Assembly (NCBI RefSeq): GCF_029335485.1
Contig: NZ_JARJLM010000360.1
Location: 1-47,524, forward strand
Reading direction: 5' to 3'
DNA length: 47,524 nucleotides
Source of the DNA: Cupriavidus basilensis
GTDB taxonomy: Bacteria > Pseudomonadota > Gammaproteobacteria > Burkholderiales > Burkholderiaceae
A program made the position numbers and the translations under genes. This document shows, in pieces, positions 39,819-47,524 of the stretch (position 1 is the first letter of the stretch; each line of letters begins with the position of its first letter). A model generated the notes under the pieces. It saw only the letters and a program-made list of their open reading frames with translations. It had not been told where the DNA came from and did no database searches.

Positions 39819-40490
39819 TCAGTGCGGCCGGCGGTCCGGCGCCTTGCGCTTGCGCGTCGCCGCAGGCTGCGCGTGCGCCAATTCCTGTGCCCGCTGCTGC
39901 TCCGCGGCGCCGCGCAGCAGCCAGCAGATCAATTGCCTGGATTGCTCGATGCGCTGGCGCCGGCCCCGGGCGTCGTCCTCGAGATAGTCGGTCGACAGGT
40001 GGAACAGGTAGGACACCACGTAGCCGGACAGGTCGTCGATGACCGGGCGCGGCAGCCCCGGGCAGAGTTCCAGCCGCTCGATGTCCTCCGCCATCTCCGC
40101 GGCGATGTCCGCCAGCAACTGGCGCACCGCGTCGCGCAGCGCCGGCTGCGGCCCGGTGCTGCCGCACACGCCGACGAAGAAGGCATCCGGATGCGCTTCC
40201 GCATAGGCGAAAAACGCCTCGCAGGCCCGTGTGGCGACCTCGCCGGGGTAGTCGCGCGCGATGGCCCAGCGCGCCGCGCGCAGCATGGGGCGCAATTCGT
40301 TGCTGACCTCCGCCACCGCGGTGAGCGCCAGGTCTTCCATGTCGCGGAAGTGCCGATAGAAGGTATTCGGGTTGAGTCCCGCCTCGCGTGCGAGTTCGCG
40401 CAGGCCGAGGCCGGCGAAGCTGCGCCGGGCGGCGGCCAGGCGCAGTGCCGCGTCGATCAGTTTGCGTTTACCGCCGGCTACGTCGTCCAT
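39819..40490 (-). CDS. TetR-family repressor, probable regulator of the P450
   Basis: 223 residues. N-terminal helix-turn-helix (about 10-55): LIDAALRLAAARRSFAGLG, then LRELAREAGLNPNTFYRHF. A helical ligand-binding domain follows, with a basic tail (RKRKAPDRRPH). It is divergent from the CYP102-type gene across a 246-base gap holding a palindromic operator array on the P450 promoter. In Bacillus, CYP102A1 is likewise controlled by a TetR-type repressor (BM3R1) released by fatty acids and other lipophiles; a similar role is inferred. Confidence 0.88.
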   Translation of the reverse strand: MDDVAGGKRKLIDAALRLAAARRSFAGLGLRELAREAGLNPNTFYRHFRDMEDLALTAVAEVSNELRPMLRAARWAIARDYPGEVATRACEAFFAYAEAHPDAFFVGVCGSTGPQPALRDAVRQLLADIAAEMAEDIERLELCPGLPRPVIDDLSGYVVSYLFHLSTDYLEDDARGRRQRIEQSRQLICWLLRGAAEQQRAQELAHAQPAATRKRKAPDRRPH

Positions 40491-40551
40491 GGTGTCAGGC
40501 CAGTCAATGTTGAGTGCAGGATACGCCTGCGTGCCGGCATCCGGTTTGGAA

Positions 40552-40605
40552 TTGACACTCGGTCTACATTCGTCTACTTTGCTGCAAAAGTAGACGGTTG
40601 TCTAC
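40552..40605 (+). promoter_or_regulatory. P450 promoter overlapped by a GTCTAC operator array
   Basis: TTGACA (40552-40557), 17-base spacer, TACTTT (40575-40580). Four GTCTAC/GTAGAC half-sites lie on and just after it: 40562, 40572, 40590 and 40600. They form GTCTACTTT-N6-AAAGTAGAC (40572-40595) and GTAGAC-GGTT-GTCTAC (40590-40605). Binding would cover the -10 and start site. The leader to the P450 ATG is about 150 bases. Confidence 0.75.
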
Positions 40606-40736
40606 GCCGGCTTGCATGAACACGCACCAGGCCGGGCGAGGACGGACCGGAGACGACAACGAACACGAGACACGAGGCGGCCCGCGGGCCCCTTGGTGCA
40701 ACCCCGGCGTTCCGCCGCCGACCACTACCTGGTGCC

Positions 40737-43700
40737 ATGAACATGCAGCGCGTATCCACTCCCGCTCCCGTCGCCACCCTGTCCGCGCCATCCGCGCATG
40801 CGGCCGAACCCATTCCGCAGGATCCCGGCTGGCCGGTGGTGGGCAACCTGCTGCAGATCCCGTCCGGCGCGTTCGCGCAGCACCTGCTGGAACGCAGCCG
40901 CCATTTCGACGGCATCTTCGAGATGAATTTCGCCGGGCGGCGCGTGCCCTTCGTCAGTGCTGCGGCACTGGTGGCGGAACTCGCGGACGGCGCGCGCTTC
41001 CGCAAGATCATCGGGCCGCCGCTGTCCTACCTGCGCGACGTGGTTGGCGACGGCCTGTTCACCGCGGACAACGAGGAAGCCAACTGGGGCCGCGCGCACC
41101 GTATCCTGATGCCCGCGTTCAGCCAGCGCGCCATGAAGGGCTACTTCGACGTGATGCTGCGCGTGGCCGACCGCCTGGTCGACAAATGGGACCGGCAGGG
41201 CGCCGACACCGACATCGCGGTGGCCGACGACATGACACGGCTTACGCTGGATACCATCGCGCTGTCGGGCTTCGGCTATGACTTCGATTCTTTCTCCAGC
41301 GCGCGTCTCCATCCGTTCATCGATGCCATGGTGGGCGCGCTGGAGGAAGCCATGGGCAAGCTCACCCGCTTTGGACTGCAGGACAGGTTCATGCACGCGG
41401 CGCACCGCAAGTTCGCCGCCGATACGCAGTTCATGCGCGATCTGGTAGACGAGGTGGTCAGGCAGCGGCGCGCCACCGCGGGCAACGGCCAGGCCCCGGC
41501 CAGCGACCTGCTCAACCTGATGCTGGAAGCACGCGATCCCGAGACCGGCGAGCGCCTGGACGACGTGAACATCCGCAACCAGGTCATCACCTTCCTGATC
41601 GCCGGGCACGAGACCACCAGCGGCATGCTGACCTTCGCCCTGTATGAACTGTTGCGCAATCCGGGCGTGCTGGCGCAGGCCTATGCGGAAGTGGATACGG
41701 TGCTGCCCGGCGACGCGCCGCCGGTCTACGCCGACCTGGCGCGCCTGCAGGTGATCGACCGCGTGCTCAAGGAAACCCTGCGGCTGTGGCCCACCGCGCC
41801 GGGCTTCGCCGTGGCGCCGTATGAAGACACCCTGCTCGGCGGGCGCTACCGGATCCGCAAGGATCGCCGCATCTCGGTGGTGCTCACCGCGCTGCATCGC
41901 GACCCCAAGGTGTGGACCGATCCCGAGCGCTTCGATATCGACCGCTTCCTGCCCGAGAACGAAGCCACGCTGCATCCGCATGCCTACAAGCCCTTCGGCA
42001 ACGGCGAGCGCGCCTGCATCGGGCGGCAGTTCGCGCTGACCGAGGCCAAGCTGGCGCTGGCCCTGATGTTGCGCAACTTCGACTTCAGCGATCCGCACGA
42101 CTACCAGTTCCGCATCAAGGAGACACTGACGCTCAAGCCCGATGCGTTCACCTTGCGCGCGCGCCGGCGCCGCCCGCATGAGCGCATCGCCGCGGCGGCG
42201 GCGAGCGCGCCCGGCGTGCAGGCCGAGCTTCCCAGGGTGAGCGGCAACGGGCAGCCGCTGGCCGTGTTGTGCGGCTCCAGCCTGGGCACCGCGCGCGAAC
42301 TGGCCGAGCAGGTCCACGCCGGCGCGCTGGCGGCAGGCTTCGATGCCACGCTGCGCGACCTCGACCAGGCGCTGGGCGCGCTACCCGGCGAGGGCCTCGC
42401 GGTGATTGTCGCGGCCACCTACAACGGACGCGCGCCCGACTCGGCGCGGCGCTTCGAAGCCATGCTCGACAGCGGGGAGCACGGCAGCTATCGTGCCGGA
42501 AACCTGCGTTATGCCGTGCTCGGCTGCGGCAACTCGCAGTGGGCCACCTACCAGGCCTTCCCCAAGCGGCTGGACGCCTTCTTCGCCGCCGCCGGCGCCA
42601 CGCCGTTGCTGCCACGCGGCGAGGCCGACGGCAATGGCGACTTCGACCAGGCCGCGGAACTGTGGCTCGCCGCGCTATGGCAATCGCTGCAGGTGCTGCG
42701 CGCGGAGCAGGGCGCGGCACCGGACCTGGCCGGTGTTGGCGGTATCGAAGTGCGGCTGCGCGATATCGCCACCATCCGCGCGGGCACGCTGCCGCCGTCG
42801 ACGCAGGCGTTCACGGTGCTGGCCAACACCGAGCTGGTGAGCGACCCCGCCGGCCTGTGGGACTTCGCGCAGGAAGCGCCGCGCACCGCCACGCGGGATA
42901 TCCGGCTGCGGCTGCCGGAGGGAGCGCGTTATGCCACCGGCGATCATCTTGCCGTCTATCCGCAGAACCATCCCGCCACGGTGAGCGAGTTGTGCGAGCG
43001 GCTCGATCTCGATCCCGATGCCATGGCCACGCTCTGCGCCGCGCCTGCATCCGCCGCGCGCGGCCTGCCGCTGGACGAAGCGCTGCCCTTGCGCGAACTG
43101 CTGACGCACTTTGTCGAACTGCAGGACGTGGTGTCGCGGCAGACGCTGCGCACACTGCTGCAATACACCCGTTGCCCGGTCACGCGCGCCGCGCTGGAGC
43201 GGCTAGGCTCGGACCACGCGGAACAGGGCTACGCCGCGCAGGTGGCATCGCAGCGGCTGGGGCTGGTGGATGTGCTGGCGCGTCACCCCGCCATCGAACT
43301 GACGCTGCCGGGCCTGCTGGCCTGCACCGTGGCGATGCGCCCGCGCTTCTACTCCATCGCTTCGTCGCCGGCGGTGTCGCCGGACGTGGCGACCATCACG
43401 GTCGGCACGGTATGGTCCCCCGCGCTGTCCGGGCGCGGCATGTTCCGTGGCGTGGCGTCCACCTGGCTGCGGGGGCTCGCGCCCGGCGCCGTGGTGGCAG
43501 CGGCGATCCGCACGCCAAATCCGGCATTCGCGCCCGACGCCGATCCCGCGCGGCCGATGATCCTGGTCGGGCCGGGCACCGGCATCGCCCCGTTCCGCGG
43601 GTTCCTGGAAGAACGCGCGGCGCAGAAGGCGGCAGGGGAAACGGTGGCGGCCAGCCACCTCTACTACGGCTGCCGCCATCCCGAGCACGACTGGCTCTAT

Positions 43701-44009
43701 CGTGACGACGTGGCGCGCTGGCAGGCCGAAGGGGTGGTGCAGGCGCATGCGGCGTACTCCACCACCGGCGCGCAGGACGAGCGCTATGTGCAGCATCTGC
43801 TATGGCGGGACCGGGACGCGGTATGGACGATGCTGCAGGCCGGCGCCACCTTCTACGTGTGCGGCGACGGGCGGCAGATGGCGCCCGCCGTGCGCCGCAC
43901 GCTGATCGAGATCGCGGCGCGGCAAGGCGGCATGGACGAGGCCGCCGCATCCGACTGGCTGGCCGGGATGGTGGCGCAGGGGCGCTACCGGCAGGACGTG
44001 TTCAACTAG
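40737..44009 (+). CDS. Self-sufficient CYP102-type cytochrome P450 / NADPH-P450 reductase fusion
   Basis: 1090 residues. P450 domain (about 25-475): I-helix AGHETTSG (289-296), ETLRLWP (346), heme loop FGNGERACIG with the thiolate Cys427. A linker with four arginines leads to an FMN flavodoxin domain from about 507 (VLCGSSLGTARELA). The FAD/NADPH reductase has RFYSIASSP (about 870) and GPGTGIAPFRGF (about 945) and ends YRQDVFN. The layout is that of P450 BM3, a fatty-acid subterminal hydroxylase, with N- and C-terminal differences. Substrate range is not readable. Controlled by the divergent TetR gene. Confidence 0.95.
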   Translation: MNMQRVSTPAPVATLSAPSAHAAEPIPQDPGWPVVGNLLQIPSGAFAQHLLERSRHFDGIFEMNFAGRRVPFVSAAALVAELADGARFRKIIGPPLSYLRDVVGDGLFTADNEEANWGRAHRILMPAFSQRAMKGYFDVMLRVADRLVDKWDRQGADTDIAVADDMTRLTLDTIALSGFGYDFDSFSSARLHPFIDAMVGALEEAMGKLTRFGLQDRFMHAAHRKFAADTQFMRDLVDEVVRQRRATAGNGQAPASDLLNLMLEARDPETGERLDDVNIRNQVITFLIAGHETTSGMLTFALYELLRNPGVLAQAYAEVDTVLPGDAPPVYADLARLQVIDRVLKETLRLWPTAPGFAVAPYEDTLLGGRYRIRKDRRISVVLTALHRDPKVWTDPERFDIDRFLPENEATLHPHAYKPFGNGERACIGRQFALTEAKLALALMLRNFDFSDPHDYQFRIKETLTLKPDAFTLRARRRRPHERIAAAAASAPGVQAELPRVSGNGQPLAVLCGSSLGTARELAEQVHAGALAAGFDATLRDLDQALGALPGEGLAVIVAATYNGRAPDSARRFEAMLDSGEHGSYRAGNLRYAVLGCGNSQWATYQAFPKRLDAFFAAAGATPLLPRGEADGNGDFDQAAELWLAALWQSLQVLRAEQGAAPDLAGVGGIEVRLRDIATIRAGTLPPSTQAFTVLANTELVSDPAGLWDFAQEAPRTATRDIRLRLPEGARYATGDHLAVYPQNHPATVSELCERLDLDPDAMATLCAAPASAARGLPLDEALPLRELLTHFVELQDVVSRQTLRTLLQYTRCPVTRAALERLGSDHAEQGYAAQVASQRLGLVDVLARHPAIELTLPGLLACTVAMRPRFYSIASSPAVSPDVATITVGTVWSPALSGRGMFRGVASTWLRGLAPGAVVAAAIRTPNPAFAPDADPARPMILVGPGTGIAPFRGFLEERAAQKAAGETVAASHLYYGCRHPEHDWLYRDDVARWQAEGVVQAHAAYSTTGAQDERYVQHLLWRDRDAVWTMLQAGATFYVCGDGRQMAPAVRRTLIEIAARQGGMDEAAASDWLAGMVAQGRYRQDVFN

Positions 44010-44160
44010 GCGCTGGCGCCGGCAGGATCCGCCGGCGCGGCGGAGGCGAATTGCACGCCCACCGCTATGCCTGGCAGGAATCTGCGGATCATTGTCTGTC
44101 GGCCCGCTGCCGTTTTCCTTACGCTCGGTGTCATCCCAACGCCCTCCGACGGAGCGCCCG

Positions 44161-45375
44161 ATGGCACCACCCGCGATGTCCCAGGCCCGGGTCCTGGCAA
44201 TCTGCCAGGCCCTCTTCACCTCGGCCCTGTCGGTCGACCTGACGCTGACCGGCCTGGTCGGCTACACGCTGGCGCCGGACAAGGCGCTGGCCACGCTGCC
44301 GTTCGCGCTGATCACCGTGGCCTCGGCGCTCACCGCCATCGCGGCCGCCTTCCTGATCGAGCGCCTTGGCCGCCGTATCGCCTTCTGCCTCGGCGGGCTG
44401 GCCTGTTGCGCCGGCGGGCTGGTGTCGGTGTGGGCGATCGCGCACCACGACTTCGCCGTCTTCTGCGTGGGTACCGCGCTGGTCGGCGTGTTCCAGGCCT
44501 TCGCCCGCTTCTACCGCCTGGCCGCCGCCGATGCCGCCGCGCCCGCCGACAAGCCGCGCGCTATCTCGACGGTACTCACGGGCGGCGTGGTGGCAGCCGT
44601 GTGCGGCCCCGCCATCGCCGCGTGGAGCAGCGACCTGATGGTGGCGCAGCCCTTCGCCGGGTCCTATGCGGTGGTCTCCGTGTTCGGGCTGGCCACGGTA
44701 TTGCTGCTGGCCTTCGGCTATCGCGAGCGGCCTGTGCAGGCGGCCGCCGCGGCAGCCGGCCGGCCCGCCGCCACGCTGCCGGCGCGCCCGCTGGCCGAGA
44801 TCGCGCGGCAGCCGGTATTCCTGGCCGCCTTTGCCAACAACGGCATCGGCAACGCGGTGATGATGTTCGTGATGACCGCCACGCCGATTGCCGCGGTGGC
44901 GTGCAGCCACACCATCGCCCAGGGCGCGCAGATCATCGAGTGGCACCTGGTCGGCATGTACGCGCCGTCGTTCTTCTCGGGCTGGCTGCTGCAGCGCTTT
45001 GGCCGCGGGCCGATGCTGATGTGCGGCATCGGCCTCGCCGCGGCGGGTTCGCTGGTGGCGCTGGCGTCGACCGCGCTGCCGGCCTTCTACGCCGCCTTGC
45101 TGTGCCTGGGGGTGGGCTGGAATTTCATGTTCGTCGGCGGCACCACGCTGCTGGCGGAAAGCTACCGGCCCGCCGAGCGCGCGCGCACCCAGGCGCTGGC
45201 CGAATTCTCCGCCGCGGCGCTCACCGCGCTGGCCACGCTCGCGGCCGGGCAGGTGCTGTACCGCTATGGCTGGCAAGCGGTCAACCTGGCCGTGCTGCCC
45301 GCGCTGGCGGTGGCGCTGCTGGTCACGCTGGGCTGGCAGCGCAGCGCGCCGCGCGAAGCGATACTGGCGGGATGA
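44161..45375 (+). CDS. MFS transporter
   Basis: 404 residues with 12 predicted helices in two halves. The motif A-like loop is FLIERLGRRIAFCLGG after helix 2, and the second-half equivalent is LLQRFGRGPMLMCG. The start MAPPAMSQARV is chosen from GGAG upstream; an in-frame ATG at 44092 lacks a site. It lies 151 bases after the P450 gene on the same strand and could export its products, but this is not shown. Substrate unknown. Confidence 0.85.
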   Translation: MAPPAMSQARVLAICQALFTSALSVDLTLTGLVGYTLAPDKALATLPFALITVASALTAIAAAFLIERLGRRIAFCLGGLACCAGGLVSVWAIAHHDFAVFCVGTALVGVFQAFARFYRLAAADAAAPADKPRAISTVLTGGVVAAVCGPAIAAWSSDLMVAQPFAGSYAVVSVFGLATVLLLAFGYRERPVQAAAAAAGRPAATLPARPLAEIARQPVFLAAFANNGIGNAVMMFVMTATPIAAVACSHTIAQGAQIIEWHLVGMYAPSFFSGWLLQRFGRGPMLMCGIGLAAAGSLVALASTALPAFYAALLCLGVGWNFMFVGGTTLLAESYRPAERARTQALAEFSAAALTALATLAAGQVLYRYGWQAVNLAVLPALAVALLVTLGWQRSAPREAILAG

Positions 45376-45466
45376 AGGTGTGTGCCAGTATGATCGGCGA
45401 CACGTCACGCGCAGCCGCCGGGACCGGCGGCCTGCGCGCTCACTCTTGCGCCCCGGGTCACTGTCC

Positions 45467-46540
45467 ATGCCTTCCAGCTTTCCCCTGCCAACCGATCCGC
45501 CGCGCATCGTGGTGCTGGTCGCGCCGGATCCCGCGCAGGAGCTTGACCTGACCGGCCCCTCCGCGGTATTCGGCAACGCCAACCGGCTTGGCGGAGACGC
45601 CGGCAAGGCTTACGACATCCGCGTCGCCAGCGTGCGCGACGATGGCCTGGTGCGTACCGAGAGCGGCCTCAGGATGCTGGCGGACGCGCCCTATCACCGC
45701 CTCGGCGAGATGCTGCCCGGGCCCATCGACACCTTGCTGATCGTCGGCGGCTCGGGCCATGCGGCGGCGGCCGACGATGCACGCCTGGTAGCCTGGATCC
45801 GCGAGCAGGCGCCGCGCGTGCGCCGCCTCGGCGCGGTCTGCACCGGCGCCTTTGTGCTGGCGCGCACCGGCCTGCTCGACAGCCACCGGGCCACCACCCA
45901 CTGGCGTCACGCCGCGCGCCTGGCCGAGCGTCATCCACAGGTGCAGGTCGATCCCGACCCGATCTGGATTCGCGCCGGGCAGCTGTACACCTCGGCCGGC
46001 GTCACCGCCGGCATGGACCTGGCGCTGGCGCTGGTGGAAGACGATCTCGGCCACGCCGCCTCGCTCGCGGTGGCGCGCGAGCTGGTGCTGTTCCTGCGCC
46101 GTCCCGGCAACCAGGCACAGTTCTCCACGCTGCTGCAGGCACAGAGCGCGCAAAACCCGGAACTGCGCGAGTTGCAGGGATGGATGGCGGAGCACCTGGC
46201 ACGCGACCTGTCGGTACCGGTGCTGGCGGAACGGGTGGCGATGAGCCCGCGCAACTTCGCCCGGGTATTCGCGCGGCAGGTGGGCGAAACGCCCGCGCGC
46301 TACGTGGAGCGGCTGCGGGTAGAGGCGGTGCGGCGCATGCTGGAGGAGAACGGGCGGCGCCTGGAGGGCATCGCGCACGCCACCGGCTTTGCCAACGCCG
46401 ACGTGATGCGGCAGGCGTTCCAGCGCCATATGCAGACCACGCCGGAGCGGTACAGGGCGGCGTTCAGGGCGAAGCCGGAGGCGAGGGGAGAAGAGGCATC
46501 GGCCGATCCGGCACGGCAGCCCGCGAAGCGCCCGCCCTGA
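45467..46540 (+). CDS. GlxA-family (DJ-1/PfpI plus AraC) transcriptional regulator
   Basis: 357 residues. The N-terminal DJ-1/PfpI-like domain (about 12-190) has DLTGPSAVF, LLIVGGSG and the nucleophile-elbow-like GAVCTGAFVLA followed by ATTHW. The C-terminal AraC helix-turn-helix pair (about 230-335) includes LAERVAMSPRNFARVFARQVGETPARYV and ATGFANADVMRQAFQRHM. Regulators of this group respond to small nitrogenous or quorum-type ligands. A Pro/Ala/Glu tail ends it eight bases from the convergent htpX stop. Confidence 0.9.
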   Translation: MPSSFPLPTDPPRIVVLVAPDPAQELDLTGPSAVFGNANRLGGDAGKAYDIRVASVRDDGLVRTESGLRMLADAPYHRLGEMLPGPIDTLLIVGGSGHAAAADDARLVAWIREQAPRVRRLGAVCTGAFVLARTGLLDSHRATTHWRHAARLAERHPQVQVDPDPIWIRAGQLYTSAGVTAGMDLALALVEDDLGHAASLAVARELVLFLRRPGNQAQFSTLLQAQSAQNPELRELQGWMAEHLARDLSVPVLAERVAMSPRNFARVFARQVGETPARYVERLRVEAVRRMLEENGRRLEGIAHATGFANADVMRQAFQRHMQTTPERYRAAFRAKPEARGEEASADPARQPAKRPP

Positions 46541-46548
46541 GCCCCTGC

Positions 46549-47427
46549 TCAGCCCCGGGCCTGCAGCGCCGCAATGCGCTGCTCGATCGGCGGATGGCTC
46601 GAGAACAGCGACAGCCACGACTTGCCGCCGGCGATGCCCATCGCCTGCATATTCTGCGGCAGGCCGTCCGGCTCCAGGCCGCCCAGGCGGCGCAACGCCG
46701 CCACCATCGGGGTGGGAGTGCCCATCAGCCTGGCCGCGCCGGCATCCGCGCGGTATTCGCGATGGCGCGAGAAGGTCGCCACGATGATGCTGGCCAGGAC
46801 GCCGAACACGATCTCGCATACCACCACGGTGATCATGTAGCCGATGCCGGGGCCACTCGATTCTTCATCGTTCTTGCGCAGCATCGAGTCCACGAAATAG
46901 CCCACCACCCGCGCCAGGAAGATCACGAAGGTGTTGACCACGCCCTGGATCAGCGTGAGCGTGACCATGTCGCCGTTGGCGATGTGGGCCACCTCGTGCG
47001 CCAGCACGGCTTCCACCTCGTCGTGCGACATGGTTTGCAGCAGGCCGGTGGACACCGCCACCAGCGAGCTCTTCCTGGTGGCGCCGGTGGCGAAGGCGTT
47101 GGCCTCGCCTTCATAGATGGCAACCTCGGGCATCGGCAGGCCGGCGCGGTCGGCCAGCTTCTGCACGGTCTGCACCAGCCAGACCTCGGTGCCGTTGCCG
47201 GGCTGGGTGATGACCTGCGCGCCGGTGGACCACTTGGCGATGGTCTTGGACATCAGCAGCGAGATGAAGGAACCGCCGAAGCCCATCAGCGCGGCAAAGA
47301 CCAGCAGCATGCCGAGATTGAGGCCATTGGAAGTCAGGAAGCGATTCACCCCCAGCAGGCTGGCGGTGAAGCTGAGGACAAGCATGACGGCGAGGTTGGT
47401 CGCCAGGAACAGGAGGACGCGTTTCAT
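46549..47427 (-). CDS. htpX: HtpX-type membrane zinc metalloprotease
   Basis: 292 residues: two N-terminal helices (about 4-24 and 36-58), zinc motif HEVAH (144-148), two further helices (about 155-178 and 195-218), then [11 protein letters not shown] with the third ligand, ending [14 protein letters not shown]48B protease of inner-membrane quality control, working with FtsH in E. coli. Length equals E. coli HtpX. The Shine-Dalgarno is weak. The upstream region to the window end holds only a short tandem repeat. Confidence 0.95.
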   Translation of the reverse strand: MKRVLLFLATNLAVMLVLSFTASLLGVNRFLTSNGLNLGMLLVFAALMGFGGSFISLLMSKTIAKWSTGAQVITQPGNGTEVWLVQTVQKLADRAGLPMPEVAIYEGEANAFATGATRKSSLVAVSTGLLQTMSHDEVEAVLAHEVAHIANGDMVTLTLIQGVVNTFVIFLARVVGYFVDSMLRKNDEESSGPGIGYMITVVVCEIVFGVLASIIVATFSRHREYRADAGAARLMGTPTPMVAALRRLGGLEPDGLPQNMQAMGIAGGKSWLSLFSSHPPIEQRIAALQARG

Positions 47428-47491
47428 TTTCTGTGTGAGGAAAAATCGATCGGCAGCCGATCGGTACAGTGGGGAAAACGGCCACGCGGTT

Positions 47492-47524
47492 CGTGCAGAT
47501 CGTGCAGATCGTGCGAATCGCGCG
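47492..47524. repeat. 9-bp tandem repeat at the window edge
   Basis: CGTGCAGAT twice, then CGTGCGAAT and CGCGCG, running off the end of the window, so the full copy number is unseen. About 65 bases upstream of htpX. Confidence 0.6.

Overview
The window is one chromosomal stretch of a GC-rich (mid-60s percent) Gram-negative bacterium. Protein content, gene order and style point to a Burkholderiales betaproteobacterium, most likely a Cupriavidus/Ralstonia relative. This is inferred from the proteins only: no rRNA lies in the window and no database search was run.

Layout. 0.1-7.2 kb: a large TPR protein, a CPA2-type cation/H+ antiporter overlapping a YbdK-type glutamate-cysteine ligase, then an OsmC-like protein and an ETHE1-like persulfide dioxygenase on the other strand, followed by a DUF2071/EthD pair. 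7.3-14.3 kb, minus strand: a glycine-catabolism cluster with a tandem glycine riboswitch, terminator, gcvT, gcvH, gcvP, a YetF-like membrane protein and the serine deaminase sdaA. 14.4-20.9 kb: a glycine-zipper lipoprotein, a Rep/UvrD helicase, and a Tat-exported intradiol dioxygenase with an LTXXQ periplasmic protein, divergent from an OmpR-type regulator and sensor kinase. 21.0-23.7 kb: hemN behind a well-formed FNR-type promoter, convergent with a membrane-anchored diheme cytochrome c.

24.1-28.4 kb is a scarred integration hot spot. An intact tRNA-Arg(CCG) is followed by an integrase 3' remnant, a threo-3-hydroxyaspartate/serine dehydratase, and a second 44-bp copy of the tRNA 3' half with another integrase remnant. 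Further on are palindromes, a periplasmic cupin gene, a piece that looks like the end of an IS66 transposase, and a tRNA-Ala-like 3' fragment. Four degenerate copies of the integrase 3' end are visible. 28.4-29.7 kb holds three exported proteins of unknown joint role, one an IagB/VirB1-like lytic transglycosylase.

29.8-47.5 kb: an AraC regulator with a DMT exporter, arfB, a TctD/TctE-like two-component system divergent from a NitT/TauT-type ABC importer, and a general porin with a TTG start. Then comes a TetR-esterase operon divergent from a 1090-residue CYP102-type P450-reductase fusion, with an operator array over its promoter. An MFS carrier, a GlxA-type regulator and HtpX close the window. 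The most rewarding parts are the tRNA-Arg island, the CYP102/TetR/esterase unit, the riboswitch with its mutually exclusive hairpins, the thiol/persulfide neighbourhood, and the unexplained lipoprotein-transglycosylase trio.
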